Below are positions 8,979 to 16,735 of a stretch of 21,687 nucleotides of DNA, one piece after another. A program made the position numbers and the translations under genes. The stretch lies in assembly GCA_009801015.1 (NCBI GenBank), contig VHZZ01008481.1, positions 68,963-90,649 on the forward strand. Reading direction: 5' to 3'. Source of the stretch: Silene noctiflora. Its lineage: Eukaryota > Streptophyta > Magnoliopsida > Caryophyllales > Caryophyllaceae. The notes beneath the pieces were generated by a model that worked only from the letters and a program-made list of their open reading frames with translations, made no database searches and was not told where the DNA came from. Each line of letters opens with the position of its first letter. Position 1 is the first letter of the stretch.

Positions 8979-10440
8979 ATTCTAAAATAATTGACTTACA
9001 AATGTTTGATGTTTGATATGTATTATGTAAGGATGTTTTACTCTTTATTATGTAAAAGAGACTCTACAACAATTTTAATGCTTTAGAATTTGATTAACGA
9101 TCATTACTGTTTCAACATGTAATTTTATTAGGTAAACTAATTGACACTTGGATAACACATTTTTTAGATAGTAGTTTTGAGAGGTTTAACTGGTAAAACA
9201 AAACAAAAATGACTATTCAATTCATTTATATTTTAATTCACTTAATATTGAATGCATTACGTACAATATGTACATGTCTTTTCTCTTTTGATCTTTGTAT
9301 CTAAGGTATTTAAACTAATTCACGTGTTTGATGCCCTCCGTTATTGTCCATGACTCTTGAAACGTCTCTTACAACGTGTTTAATTTATGCCTTTTTTTCA
9401 TCATCATAATATTCTTGTTGCTCAGTCCCTTTCCTTTTAACCTTGTTCTAAATGTCTCGGTGCTCCTTTCAAAATTTTTCTTTAGGCCTCTCTTATTTTA
9501 AATAGCGCTTTCACATAACCTTTAGACCTGGCAAAAAGAATGGGTCGTACGAAATAACTCGACCCAGACCGTCCCCGCACCTATATGGAGGACCGAAATA
9601 ATCTAACCTGAAACTCATATTGACCTGACCCTATTTAACGTGACACGAATGTTTAAATTTTTTTTTATCTACAAATAACTTGAAAAACCACTTACTCAGA
9701 AATGACCCGAGTCCGAAATGACCCGAGTCGACGCGGCCCATCCGGAATTCTTGAAACCCCAAGCAACCCGAATCAAAATTGACCTGACCCATACCTGTTC
9801 CAATTCACACTTGAGATGAAAATGGCTTTAAGTTCATTTTAATCTTTTCATGTTTGAAATATGTTGATACCAATTTTCATAGCACGAACGAATTATTATT
9901 GTAAAGTTATATGTACAAAACTAACCTGAATTTTTTAAATATGACGTTTTTATATTCATAAACTATTTTTAAAATATACAACTAAATACTCTTACAAAAT
10001 TACAATAATATATTTAAATATTACCAATTTTGTTACATGAGTTCGCTCCCACGCACTAACTTATAGTAAAAATACATATAGGTCAGTATGTCAAATGTGT
10101 TGTTGTTAAGACCTCCTAATTTAACTTGTGGCCCGTATAACCCCCTAACCCCCTCTCATATTCTGCTACTAAAAATTTAATAACTCGGATCCTTCATATT
10201 AATTATATGTTTCAGGCATGCTTATGTTAGACTGATTATAATTGCACACTATCCAAATTTTTGATGAAGTTTTATCTTCTATTAGCTTTTAAAGTTTTCT
10301 ATTATTGTCTAAGTATCAGAGTATAAAAGCTGATCTTGAAACTCCAATCATCAACTTAAAATTTAGTTTTAGCTTAAAATTTAGTTTTTGGTTGAGATAG
10401 TTTCTTGACACTAACCGCACATTCAATACTTCAAATCATA
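8979..10440. other. Transposon-derived intergenic DNA, no gene seen
   Basis: This AT-rich stretch lies to the right of a minus-strand Helitron 3' end and may be its body. From about 9510 to 9800 it contains many ACCCGA/GACCTGACCC/GACCCGAGTC words, a decayed repeat that resembles, in reverse complement, the stretch at 16150-16330. No protein-coding frame of interest was found on either strand. Confidence 0.5.
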
Positions 10441-10596
10441 TTATCTATACACTCCTATATAATCTTTATAATCTGTCAAAGCTTGTAAGTGAAATACTAC
10501 TATTAGCAAATGCATAAAAGGTTCGGTATTTTCATGCACAACAGTACAACACCCATTAACCAATCGAGCTAATAATTTTTTTTTTGTTAAATTATA

Positions 10597-10874
10597 CTCC
10601 CTCCATACCACACGAAAGGTAACACTTATTATAAACGGACGTACCACGCGAAACGTAACATTCTTTATTTGGCCCTAAACATTACCAAATTATCTTTCTA
10701 CCCATTTGATATTTACACAAAATGCTATTACATACCCCACCTATCAACACACAATTAAACCCACAATTACATACCCCACTTATTTTATTTTTCCCCTTTT
10801 TACGCTTACTTTTTCCACTTTTTCTTAAATACTCTATTTTTCCCTACGTTACCTTTGGTGTGGTACGGAGGGAG
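10597..10874. mobile_element. Complete Stowaway-like MITE (Tc1/mariner type), 278 bp
   Basis: The left terminus CTCCCTCCATACCACACGAA and the right terminus TGGTGTGGTACGGAGGGAG are near-perfect reverse complements over at least 25 bp, continuing into AGGTAAC/GTTACCT. The element is flanked by TA on both sides (10595-10596 and 10875-10876), the target duplication of Stowaway elements. It is non-coding; a 75-codon frame inside it is chance. A second internal copy of the terminal motif (ACCACGCGAAACGTAAC, near 10644) shows partial end duplication. Confidence 0.85.
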
Positions 10875-11380
10875 TATTCAATAATTCTTTTAAAAAACTT
10901 ATTTACAAATACAAAAAGTAGTACTCGCACACAAATTACATGGACATAAGGTGAATGAACTCAATCCAATACAATTCTTTAATAATATTCATCTCATATT
11001 AGTGTCCACATTATTTGGAATGAATGTAGTCATTTTCGTGATCAATATAAATCATCTTTCTTATTTAAAACATGACATAGTATCACATTGAACTTATCGT
11101 CGTATCTTTTATTAGGGATTTCATTTCAGTGAAGAGAAAAAAAAAATAGATTACTTCTAAATGCTAGTCATCAAATAAATCTCATGTGAGTTGAGTTTAT
11201 TCTTTCATATAAGAGCACTAATTTTAAAGATCAATTAATTATTACAATTTTGAATAAAATTTGAAGAGTTTAATTAAATAATATATGTTAATAGTAATAT
11301 ATATTGATTTAATAATTTAGATAGTTTAAAAAAGTTGGAGAATACCACGTTGCTTGAAAAAAGCTTCAAATATATATTAG

Positions 11381-11409
11381 CTAGCTTGGCACTCGTGCGT
11401 TGCAACGGG
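11381..11409 (-). mobile_element. Probable second Helitron-type 3' terminus on the minus strand
   Basis: On the minus strand the order is CCCCGTTGCAACGCACGAG, TGCCAAG, then CTAGCTAA followed by T. It resembles the terminus at 8952 (shared CAACGCACG core), but the stem is altered. The element would extend to the right, into the repeat cluster at 11532-12299. No 5' end is identified. Confidence 0.45.
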
Positions 11410-11531
11410 GTAATTAATTTAGTTGTAATGCTACATTTTATGTCTAATTATTTGTTTGCATATGATTAAAATATTTTTTTCAAATAAAGTAAAAGACAAA
11501 AGACTTTGTTAATGAAAAAAAAAATTGTAAG

Positions 11532-11768
11532 ACTTAATATTTATATGTTATTGTTGTAACTGACGCGTCCGTTAATATAAACTCTTATTATAAGAACTTT
11601 CTAAAACAATATTTGAGAGACTCAAAATTAAGATTTTGGATTGATACTAAGTTCAATGATACTATAATTTATAATCATGGGTTACTCCATAATCTTTTGA
11701 TTTTGGACCATTCAACTATTTATACGTATTATATTCATCAAGCCTACATTATTTTTCAATGTGGGACA
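11532..11768 (-). repeat. Diverged direct repeat, copy A, with USE/TATA-like motifs
   Basis: Copy A runs from ACTTAATATTTATATGTTATT through GATACTAAGTTCAATGATAC to ATTTTTCAATGTGGGAC. On the minus strand it carries GTCCCACATTG (11757-11767), 10 of 11 matches to the plant snRNA upstream sequence element RTCCCACATCG, then TATAAATAG (11716-11724) after 32 bp. A weaker second pair lies further on (TATAAATTA). A 92-codon plus-strand frame across it is not a credible gene. Confidence 0.6.
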
Positions 11769-11939
11769 AATTTATTAACTAAACATTACACAATTTTTAG
11801 TATGTGTAAATTATATGAAATCTATACTTTGATGATAGCATCTTCTTACCACAAATATAATTATATTATTTTCATGTTTTTTTTAGATTAACATATTATA
11901 ATATCATTAACTTATAATCGCTTCTATAAATATTTACGT

Positions 11940-12080
11940 GCTTAATATTTGTATGTTATTTCTTGTATTATCGCACTTGAGTCACTCAAAATATTTTATG
12001 TTATCTAAGTTTCAATGATAACTCTTATTTATAATCATGGGATCACCCCGCCTTATGATAATCTTCTGATGTGGTACAAT
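11940..12080 (-). repeat. Diverged direct repeat, copy B, with USE/TATA-like motifs
   Basis: Copy B begins CTTAATATTTGTATGTTATT and matches copy A up to the GATGTGGTAC end, lacking the distal ATTTTTCAATGTGGGAC part. On the minus strand GTACCACATCA (12067-12077) is followed after 33 bp by TATAAATAAG (12024-12033). The intervening AAGATTATCATAAGGCGGGG is the best-preserved version of the repeat core. Confidence 0.55.
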
Positions 12081-12087
12081 TCACCCC

Positions 12088-12299
12088 ACCTTATAATACT
12101 TGACAGAGTCAAAAGATTTTGTAGATTTGATTTTGTGTTGATACCTAAGTTTCAATGATGAAACTTAATTATAATCATGAGATCACCCCACCTTGTGATA
12201 ATCTTCTAATTACCTTATAAAGAATCTTCTGATGTGAGATAATTCAATTATTTATTCGTAATATATTCATTACACCTACATTATTTTTCAATGTGGGAC
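12088..12299 (-). repeat. Diverged direct repeat, copy C, with USE/TATA-like motifs
   Basis: Copy C shares ATACCTAAGTTTCAATGATG, ATAATCATGAGATCACCCC and CTACATTATTTTTCAATG with copies A and B. On the minus strand GTCCCACATTG (12289-12299) is identical to that of copy A and is followed after 32 bp by AATAAATAA (12248-12256), a weakened TATA. A small internal duplication of AATCTTCT lengthens the second motif pair. Confidence 0.55.
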
Positions 12300-12376
12300 A
12301 AATAATATACTGAGAAGTACACCATATTATTCGCACCTATAATTCGACATCCAACGCGATTTGATAATGAACAAAT

Positions 12377-13395
12377 GTTATACTATCTATTAAATCCAAT
12401 TAAAACACCACTATTAGCAAAAAAAAAAAAATTGTATTCATGTCAGAAGTTGAGTCTTACTTGGGTATTTTCTTCTTAATTCATTTGTTGCATTTGTGGT
12501 TTTGACACATGACAATAATGTGTGTCATAAACTTGAATATTCGGCGGATGAAAGTTTAAATGATATGAAAGCATTATAAAAGTAATATGGCTATTAAATG
12601 CTTAGCTTTTTCAATAAAAATGTCTAAAGATTTTTTCCAAATTCACATTGAACCTGAAATGTTTACCAAATTACACTATCAATATATTTGTATGGCCGTA
12701 TATAAGCAAACATACGATTATCATAACAATATACACATTAATAGTTTAATACCATAAACAAAATAAATACGTAAATACGTAATTAGAGAACAAAAAACAT
12801 AAGAAAAAGAACCAAAAACATGCAGCCTAATCATATGTTTTGATAAACGTAAGGAATCTCCCTTACTACTAAGACAATAAAAATTCTCAATAATTTTCTC
12901 CAAAAGAAATCTGGTTAAATAAGGAAATAAGATTATGTTTTTTTATTAATCTATTATCTTTAATTAATATATAATCTTTAATCATTATAATATTTTAATT
13001 AAAAAATAAAATAAAACTGGTATAAATCTAAAAAATTCGTATATGAAAAACCAATAAATTGATATTATTAGTTTTGTATAAAAAAATTACCACGTACTTA
13101 ATTCGTATTAAAAAACTCATGAACTGATATTATTAATTTCGTGACAAAAAAAATTTATAAAATTATTTGAGAAAATTTATAAATTGAAATCATTAGTTTT
13201 CTGATAATTTTTTTTTATTAAAATACACATTTCATTACTTTACTCAATTTTTTGATTAGTTTATCATTTTAATTTTTTATCCTCATATTAAAATATGAAA
13301 AATTATTAATAATATCAATTTTAAATATATAAATAATGCATTATAAACTAAATGGCCTATAAATACCGCGCATGTATGCACGGGATCCATACTAG
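12377..13395 (+). mobile_element. Probable non-autonomous Helitron, about 1.0 kb
   Basis: The right end has the Helitron 3' hallmark: CCGCGCAT-GT-ATGCACGG forms an 8-bp stem with one mismatch (about 13366-13383), followed by GATCCATA and CTAG (13392-13395) before a T. The proposed left end reads TATACTATCTATTAAATCC, close to the usual plant Helitron 5' end (TCTATACTAnTATTAAA), though the leading TC is not intact. The interior is extremely AT-rich, has a run of 12 A near 12419, and encodes no Rep/helicase. The left boundary is less sure than the right. Confidence 0.55.
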
Positions 13396-13706
13396 TTATA
13401 TATATATACACTAATAACATGGAGGTAATTGCATTTGATTAGTGGTGTTATTCTCACAAAATTTTAGTTTGTGAACAACTCAAATACATATTTGTATTTG
13501 AGTTGATATGGAACTTAATACATGTATAAGAAGATAGTGTTTTAAATTGTATAATCTATCTTAATTAAAATTTAAATAATTTTAGGTAGTTCACGAAAGT
13601 TGGAGACTATATGATCGCTCGAAAAAAGCTTTTCTAGCATTTGGAACTTGTGTCTCTATTGATTATGATGGACCATGGAACTGCTAATGCGTTAAGGTTA
13701 TACAAA
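13396..13706 (+). promoter_or_regulatory. 5' flank of the second subfamily A gene, including a shared leader block
   Basis: The segment 13632-13676 (TCTAGCATTTGGAACTTGTG ... ATGGACCAT) matches 18061-18107 ahead of the paralog at 18234. In the paralog that block is separated from the start codon by 126 bp that include a TATA box; here only 30 bp remain, so about 95 bp were probably lost. The word AAAGTTGGAGA followed by GAAAAAAGCTT (about 13597-13632) also occurs at 11334-11366. No convincing TATA box is left close to the gene. Confidence 0.5.
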
Positions 13707-14831
13707 ATGGGAGACAAAGAGGCAAGTGACCTTCCTGAAGATCTTATTATTCAAGAAATACTTACAAGATTACCCGTTAAATCCATTCTGCGCTTTAAAT
13801 CAGTTTCAAAACAATGGTATTCTACTCTTTCTTCTTCTGATTTCGCCAATGCCCACCTTATCAAATCTCCTTTTTATCATCCTTCTGCTCCTGTTAACAC
13901 CTTGTTTCTCAAAAGCGGTAAAAGTTACTACCTTTTCTCTTATGACGATGATAATGATCATATTTCGGGTAGTTGTAATGATAATTTGGTTACGCTAGAC
14001 GTCGACTTTGGGTATGAGACTGAAGATAATTTTCGCCTTACTGGGTGCTGCAATGGGTTGATTTGTTTAACCCAAGTTCCCTGTAAATGCTTTATTTTAT
14101 GGAACCCGGCTACTCGTAAATTTCACAAATATGAATCAGATGAGTATTTGAAGCATTTTGAAGGGCAATTCTCTCCTTGTATCAATAGTGGATTTGGGTA
14201 TGCATCGTCTGTTAGTGACTATAAATATGTTAGATTAAGCACGATTTGGGGAGAGGAGAGTTGTATTGTTGGAGTACATGTCTTCTCCCTTAGGGAAAAA
14301 AGGTGGAGGAAGATCGATTTTGATATTCAACTTTTTTCTCTTCTTGGACAACCAGTTCTTATTAATGAAACGTTATATTGGGCCGGTTATAGTATCCAAG
14401 CTCGTCATGTAATTGTTAGCTTCGATTTGGGGATTGAAAAATTTGACATATTTCCTTATCCAAGCTCTGATAATGATATCTATAAGATAGGAAAGATGGG
14501 AGAGTGCTTGTGTAAGTTCGTTTGTGACGAGTCAATGGACATTATACTGAAACCTCCTTCTGTAATGAAATCTGTTCGTGTTCCGAATTGTTTGGGCTTA
14601 GATATGTGTTCGGAAATGATAGGATACACAAAGACTGGCAAATTTTTTGTGAAGGGACTGTTCACTGAGTCTGGTGGTGAGGTACTACCTTGGCCGCCAA
14701 CTTACAAGATGTGGTTAGTTGACCCAGGTACAGAACCTATGCAGAACAGAATGCTTCTGAGTTGTTCAGGATCGTTTAATATTGCAAGATATGTTCCAAG
14801 CCTGGTTTCGCCTTTTCCTACTCCTACCTAG
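13707..14831 (+). CDS. F-box protein with FBA-type interaction domain (subfamily A, copy 2)
   Basis: Intronless ORF; 374 residues from the ATG at 13707, chosen because MGDK matches the start of the paralog at 18234. In-frame ATGs at 13665 and 13668 would add 14 or 13 residues derived from the duplicated 5' block. The F-box is at residues 7-50 (SDLPEDLIIQEILTRLPVKS, RFKSVSKQWYSTLSS). FBA motifs include LTGCCNGLICLTQ, CFILWNPATRKFHKYES, SGFGYASSVSDYKYVR, VHVFSLREKRWRKI, PVLINETLYWAG and the closing RYVPSLVSPFP. Predicted role is substrate receptor in an SCF ubiquitin ligase, target unknown. A short acidic stretch (YDDDNDH) sits where the paralogs carry different numbers of Asp. The FBA loop near the CCNGL motif contains extra cysteines (VPCKC). 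The ORF is intact and looks functional, although its promoter-proximal region has been shortened. Confidence 0.92.
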   Translation: MGDKEASDLPEDLIIQEILTRLPVKSILRFKSVSKQWYSTLSSSDFANAHLIKSPFYHPSAPVNTLFLKSGKSYYLFSYDDDNDHISGSCNDNLVTLDVDFGYETEDNFRLTGCCNGLICLTQVPCKCFILWNPATRKFHKYESDEYLKHFEGQFSPCINSGFGYASSVSDYKYVRLSTIWGEESCIVGVHVFSLREKRWRKIDFDIQLFSLLGQPVLINETLYWAGYSIQARHVIVSFDLGIEKFDIFPYPSSDNDIYKIGKMGECLCKFVCDESMDIILKPPSVMKSVRVPNCLGLDMCSEMIGYTKTGKFFVKGLFTESGGEVLPWPPTYKMWLVDPGTEPMQNRMLLSCSGSFNIARYVPSLVSPFPTPT

Positions 14832-14841
14832 TTGGTATTGT

Positions 14842-14937
14842 GTAAGACAATTATACGTATGTGACGTGACATACTCGATATGTGATAGTTAGGGAGATCA
14901 GAGCGAACTAGCATTACAGTTAGATTCCTGATTGCAG
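14842..14937 (+). other. Inferred 96-bp intron in the 3'UTR
   Basis: GTAAGACAATT opens 10 bp past the stop codon and TTCCTGATTGCAG closes it. The paralog at 18234 has the sequence on both sides (CCTAGTTGGTxTTGT and GAACATGTT) joined with only GCCG between them, as if this stretch had been spliced out. That comparison, plus canonical GT/AG ends and a normal plant intron size, supports the call. Confidence 0.6.
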
Positions 14938-15420
14938 GAACATGTTACAGTTGATGATTTATCGAGTCATTTGGCTAACATTGATTTGAAAAATGTCTGC
15001 TTTTTACTGTCATTGCTTCGGTTAGTCTTTCGATTTTTGCAAAACCGAATGGGAAAGGCAATTAATCTTTCGCAAATGCTCTTGCTAGCTGACATTCTGT
15101 TATCTCATTTAGTTTTTCAAAATGCTTCATTAGGGGACTGACTTCATTATAATCTCTGATCAGTAGCCTGGAGGCCTTTGCAGACGAAATTATCGCACGA
15201 TACCCTACCCGTAATATACATCTGTTTATAATTGAATTGTTACATTGAATTGAATATTTAACCTTACGCAATTATTTAGAGACGCAAAGTCGACATATGA
15301 CTTCTGGTGATGGGTCCAATTTATGCGTTAGGTGGTTAAATCAATAATCATGATCGAAAATTCTAACTAAAACATTACAAATTATGTATAACTCAAAATG
15401 GGCGACATCTTCCGCTAGAT
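14938..15420. other. 3' flank of the second subfamily A gene; no further gene seen
   Basis: The start (14938-14975) is the shared downstream block GAACATGTTACAGTTGATGA and TTTATCGAGTCAT. The rest is AT-rich and not recognised. A 69-codon plus-strand frame across it (14932-15141) has no ATG near its family-derived part and no recognised domain. Confidence 0.45.
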
Positions 15421-15430
15421 TTTGTGCTAG

Positions 15431-15580
15431 CAGTGGCGGATACATGTGTATAGATCAAGGGTCCTCCGACATAAAAACGTATTTTTCCTCGAGGCCTACT
15501 AGAATCCACATAAAGGATGACTCGATAAATCATCAACTGAACATATGCCCTTATGCAATCACGGATGACATAAGGGCATA
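15431..15580. mobile_element. Possible hAT-type terminal fragment with a strong hairpin
   Basis: CAGTGGCGGATACATG at 15431 resembles the CAGTGGCGGA(G/A)CCAG termini common in plant hAT elements and their MITEs, and AAGGGTCCTCC just after it also fits. No partner terminus or 8-bp target duplication was found. At 15544-15580 TATGCCCTTATG and CATAAGGGCATA form a perfect 12-bp stem around a 13-nt loop. Confidence 0.35.
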
Positions 15581-15850
15581 AGGGAGTATACAAGAACAAT
15601 TGAACGATTGGTTTCACGAATGTAATAAAAGTACAATATTAACAACAAAAGAACGTATATATGGATAATGAGCTAACCAATCGATTTAAGTAAAATACTA
15701 ATAACGAGAGTAGTGAATTTGTCTCATAATTTATGCCATCATAATTTTAAGACATGCCATAAAAAAATATATTAATGATAAATTTATGAGTTATGCAACT
15801 TTAATTTAGTTTTATTTAATTGAACATAAATTTTAATGTTAAATAAAGAT

Positions 15851-15880
15851 AGCCCGGGCGGAACCGAGCACCAATACTAG
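15851..15880 (+). mobile_element. Possible Helitron-type 3' terminus, plus strand
   Basis: AGCCCGGGCGGAACCGAGC, a GC-rich patch in AT-rich DNA, is followed by ACCAATA and CTAG before a T, echoing the layout of the better end at 13395. The stem is weak (CGG-AA-CCG with flanking mismatches; GCCCGGGC is itself a palindrome). No matching 5' end was recognised to its left. Confidence 0.35.
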
Positions 15881-15932
15881 TTTCATATATTAATAGACTC
15901 GCTCACTTTCCAACAATATATATTGAGCATGT

Positions 15933-16000
15933 CGCTGACAGGATTTGAACCCATGTCATGAATACGATTTCTCACAATTTTACCAATTAAGCTAAAAAAA
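15933..16000 (-). repeat. tRNA-like fragment (tRNA pseudogene or SINE head)
   Basis: On the minus strand TAGCTTAATTGG (15983-15994) fits the internal Pol III A box and GGTTCAAATCC (15941-15951) fits the B box, at tRNA-like spacing. The T arm can pair, but the acceptor arm cannot (a T-rich 5' side against CAGCGAC) and the anticodon loop has the wrong size. It is therefore not a working tRNA; a tRNA-derived SINE fragment is likely. Confidence 0.6.
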
Positions 16001-16026
16001 TAAACATATGCAATTGTTCTTTTATA

Positions 16027-16140
16027 CTCCCTTTGTTTCAGTCATTTGCTTACCTTTCCTTTTGGGCACAAAGACCAATGAGAGGAGATGGAAGTCATGT
16101 AACCATTTGAGAGTATTATTATTGAGTGACAATTAGACAT
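16027..16140. mobile_element. Stowaway-like MITE, left part only
   Basis: CTCCCTTTGTTTCAGTCATTT preceded by TA is a typical Stowaway end. The following CTTACCTTTCCTTTTGGGCA and CAAAGACCAATGAGAGGAG match the relic at about 695-780 in this window. I do not see the complementary right end; the element runs into the TTCGGGTCA-type repeat. Confidence 0.6.
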
Positions 16141-16149
16141 GATAAATGG

Positions 16150-16330
16150 GTGATTTGGGTCGGATCATTTTCGGGTCACTTCGGATCAGATCTTTTTGAG
16201 TCTGGTCGTTATGGTTCGTTTGGGTCATTTCAGGTCATGATTTTACCTTAATTAAGTCATTTCAGGTCACTTCGGGTCTATTGGTCATTTATAGGTCTCG
16301 GGCCGGGTAATTTGCGTCGGGTCAATTTCG
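16150..16330. repeat. Degenerate GGGTCA-rich repeat
   Basis: Words such as TTCGGGTCA, TTTGGGTCATTTCAGGTCA and TTCGGGTCTATT recur about ten times with irregular spacing. In reverse complement they resemble the TGACCCGA-rich stretch at about 9510-9800. A decayed minisatellite or transposon-derived tract; no coding role. Confidence 0.6.
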
Positions 16331-16633
16331 CCAGGTTTAGTAACAAGTGCACAGTAGGTTATGTTAGTCAAATTGCCCTTAATAAAAATATTCATAATAT
16401 AAAAAGAGAAACAAACAAATAAAACACGCATAAATAAAATAGATAAATAAATGACTAGAACGGGAGAGTTTAAAATAATTTGAGTAAATAACATCCTACT
16501 TAGCATCAACGTGTAATTGGACGAAATTTTACCTTGGCCACCACGTATTTAATATACTCCATAAACAATACCTTGGGGAAAGGTTTTAACTGATTTTACC
16601 AATTTTCCTTGTTTTAATCACTCCATCACTTCA

Positions 16634-16666
16634 CGTATAAATCCCGTATAAATCCCGTATAAATAC
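16634..16666 (+). promoter_or_regulatory. Three tandem TATA boxes (11-bp repeat) before the ubiquitin-eL40 gene
   Basis: The 11-bp unit CGTATAAATCC occurs three times head to tail (16634, 16645, 16656; the last ends AC), giving three TATAAAT boxes 70-102 bp ahead of the ATG at 16736. This fits a core promoter with transcription starting near 16670-16695. The leader after it (CAAAACAAAACCACAAAAAC) is A/C-rich and lacks any upstream ATG. Confidence 0.65.
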
Positions 16667-16735
16667 AATCACCAAAGTTTAACTATTTACCCCACTGTCA
16701 AAACAAAACCACAAAAACAAACAAGAGTAAATAAA

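Noticed and set aside
10722-10949. 75-codon plus-strand frame
   Set aside because: It lies mostly inside the non-coding Stowaway-like MITE and runs through its terminal repeat.
11613-11891. 92-codon plus-strand frame
   Set aside because: It lies within the diverged direct repeats, is AT-driven, has no recognisable domain and does not start with ATG.
8979-13395. Autonomous Helitron with Rep/helicase
   Set aside because: No long open frame or helicase motif exists between the termini on either strand.
13641-13664. Longer N-terminus for the second subfamily A gene starting at 13641
   Set aside because: The first codon there is TTG, not ATG; the sequence belongs to the shared 5' flank.
15933-16000. 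Functional tRNA gene on the minus strand
   Set aside because: The A and B boxes fit, but the acceptor stem cannot pair and the anticodon loop is the wrong size.
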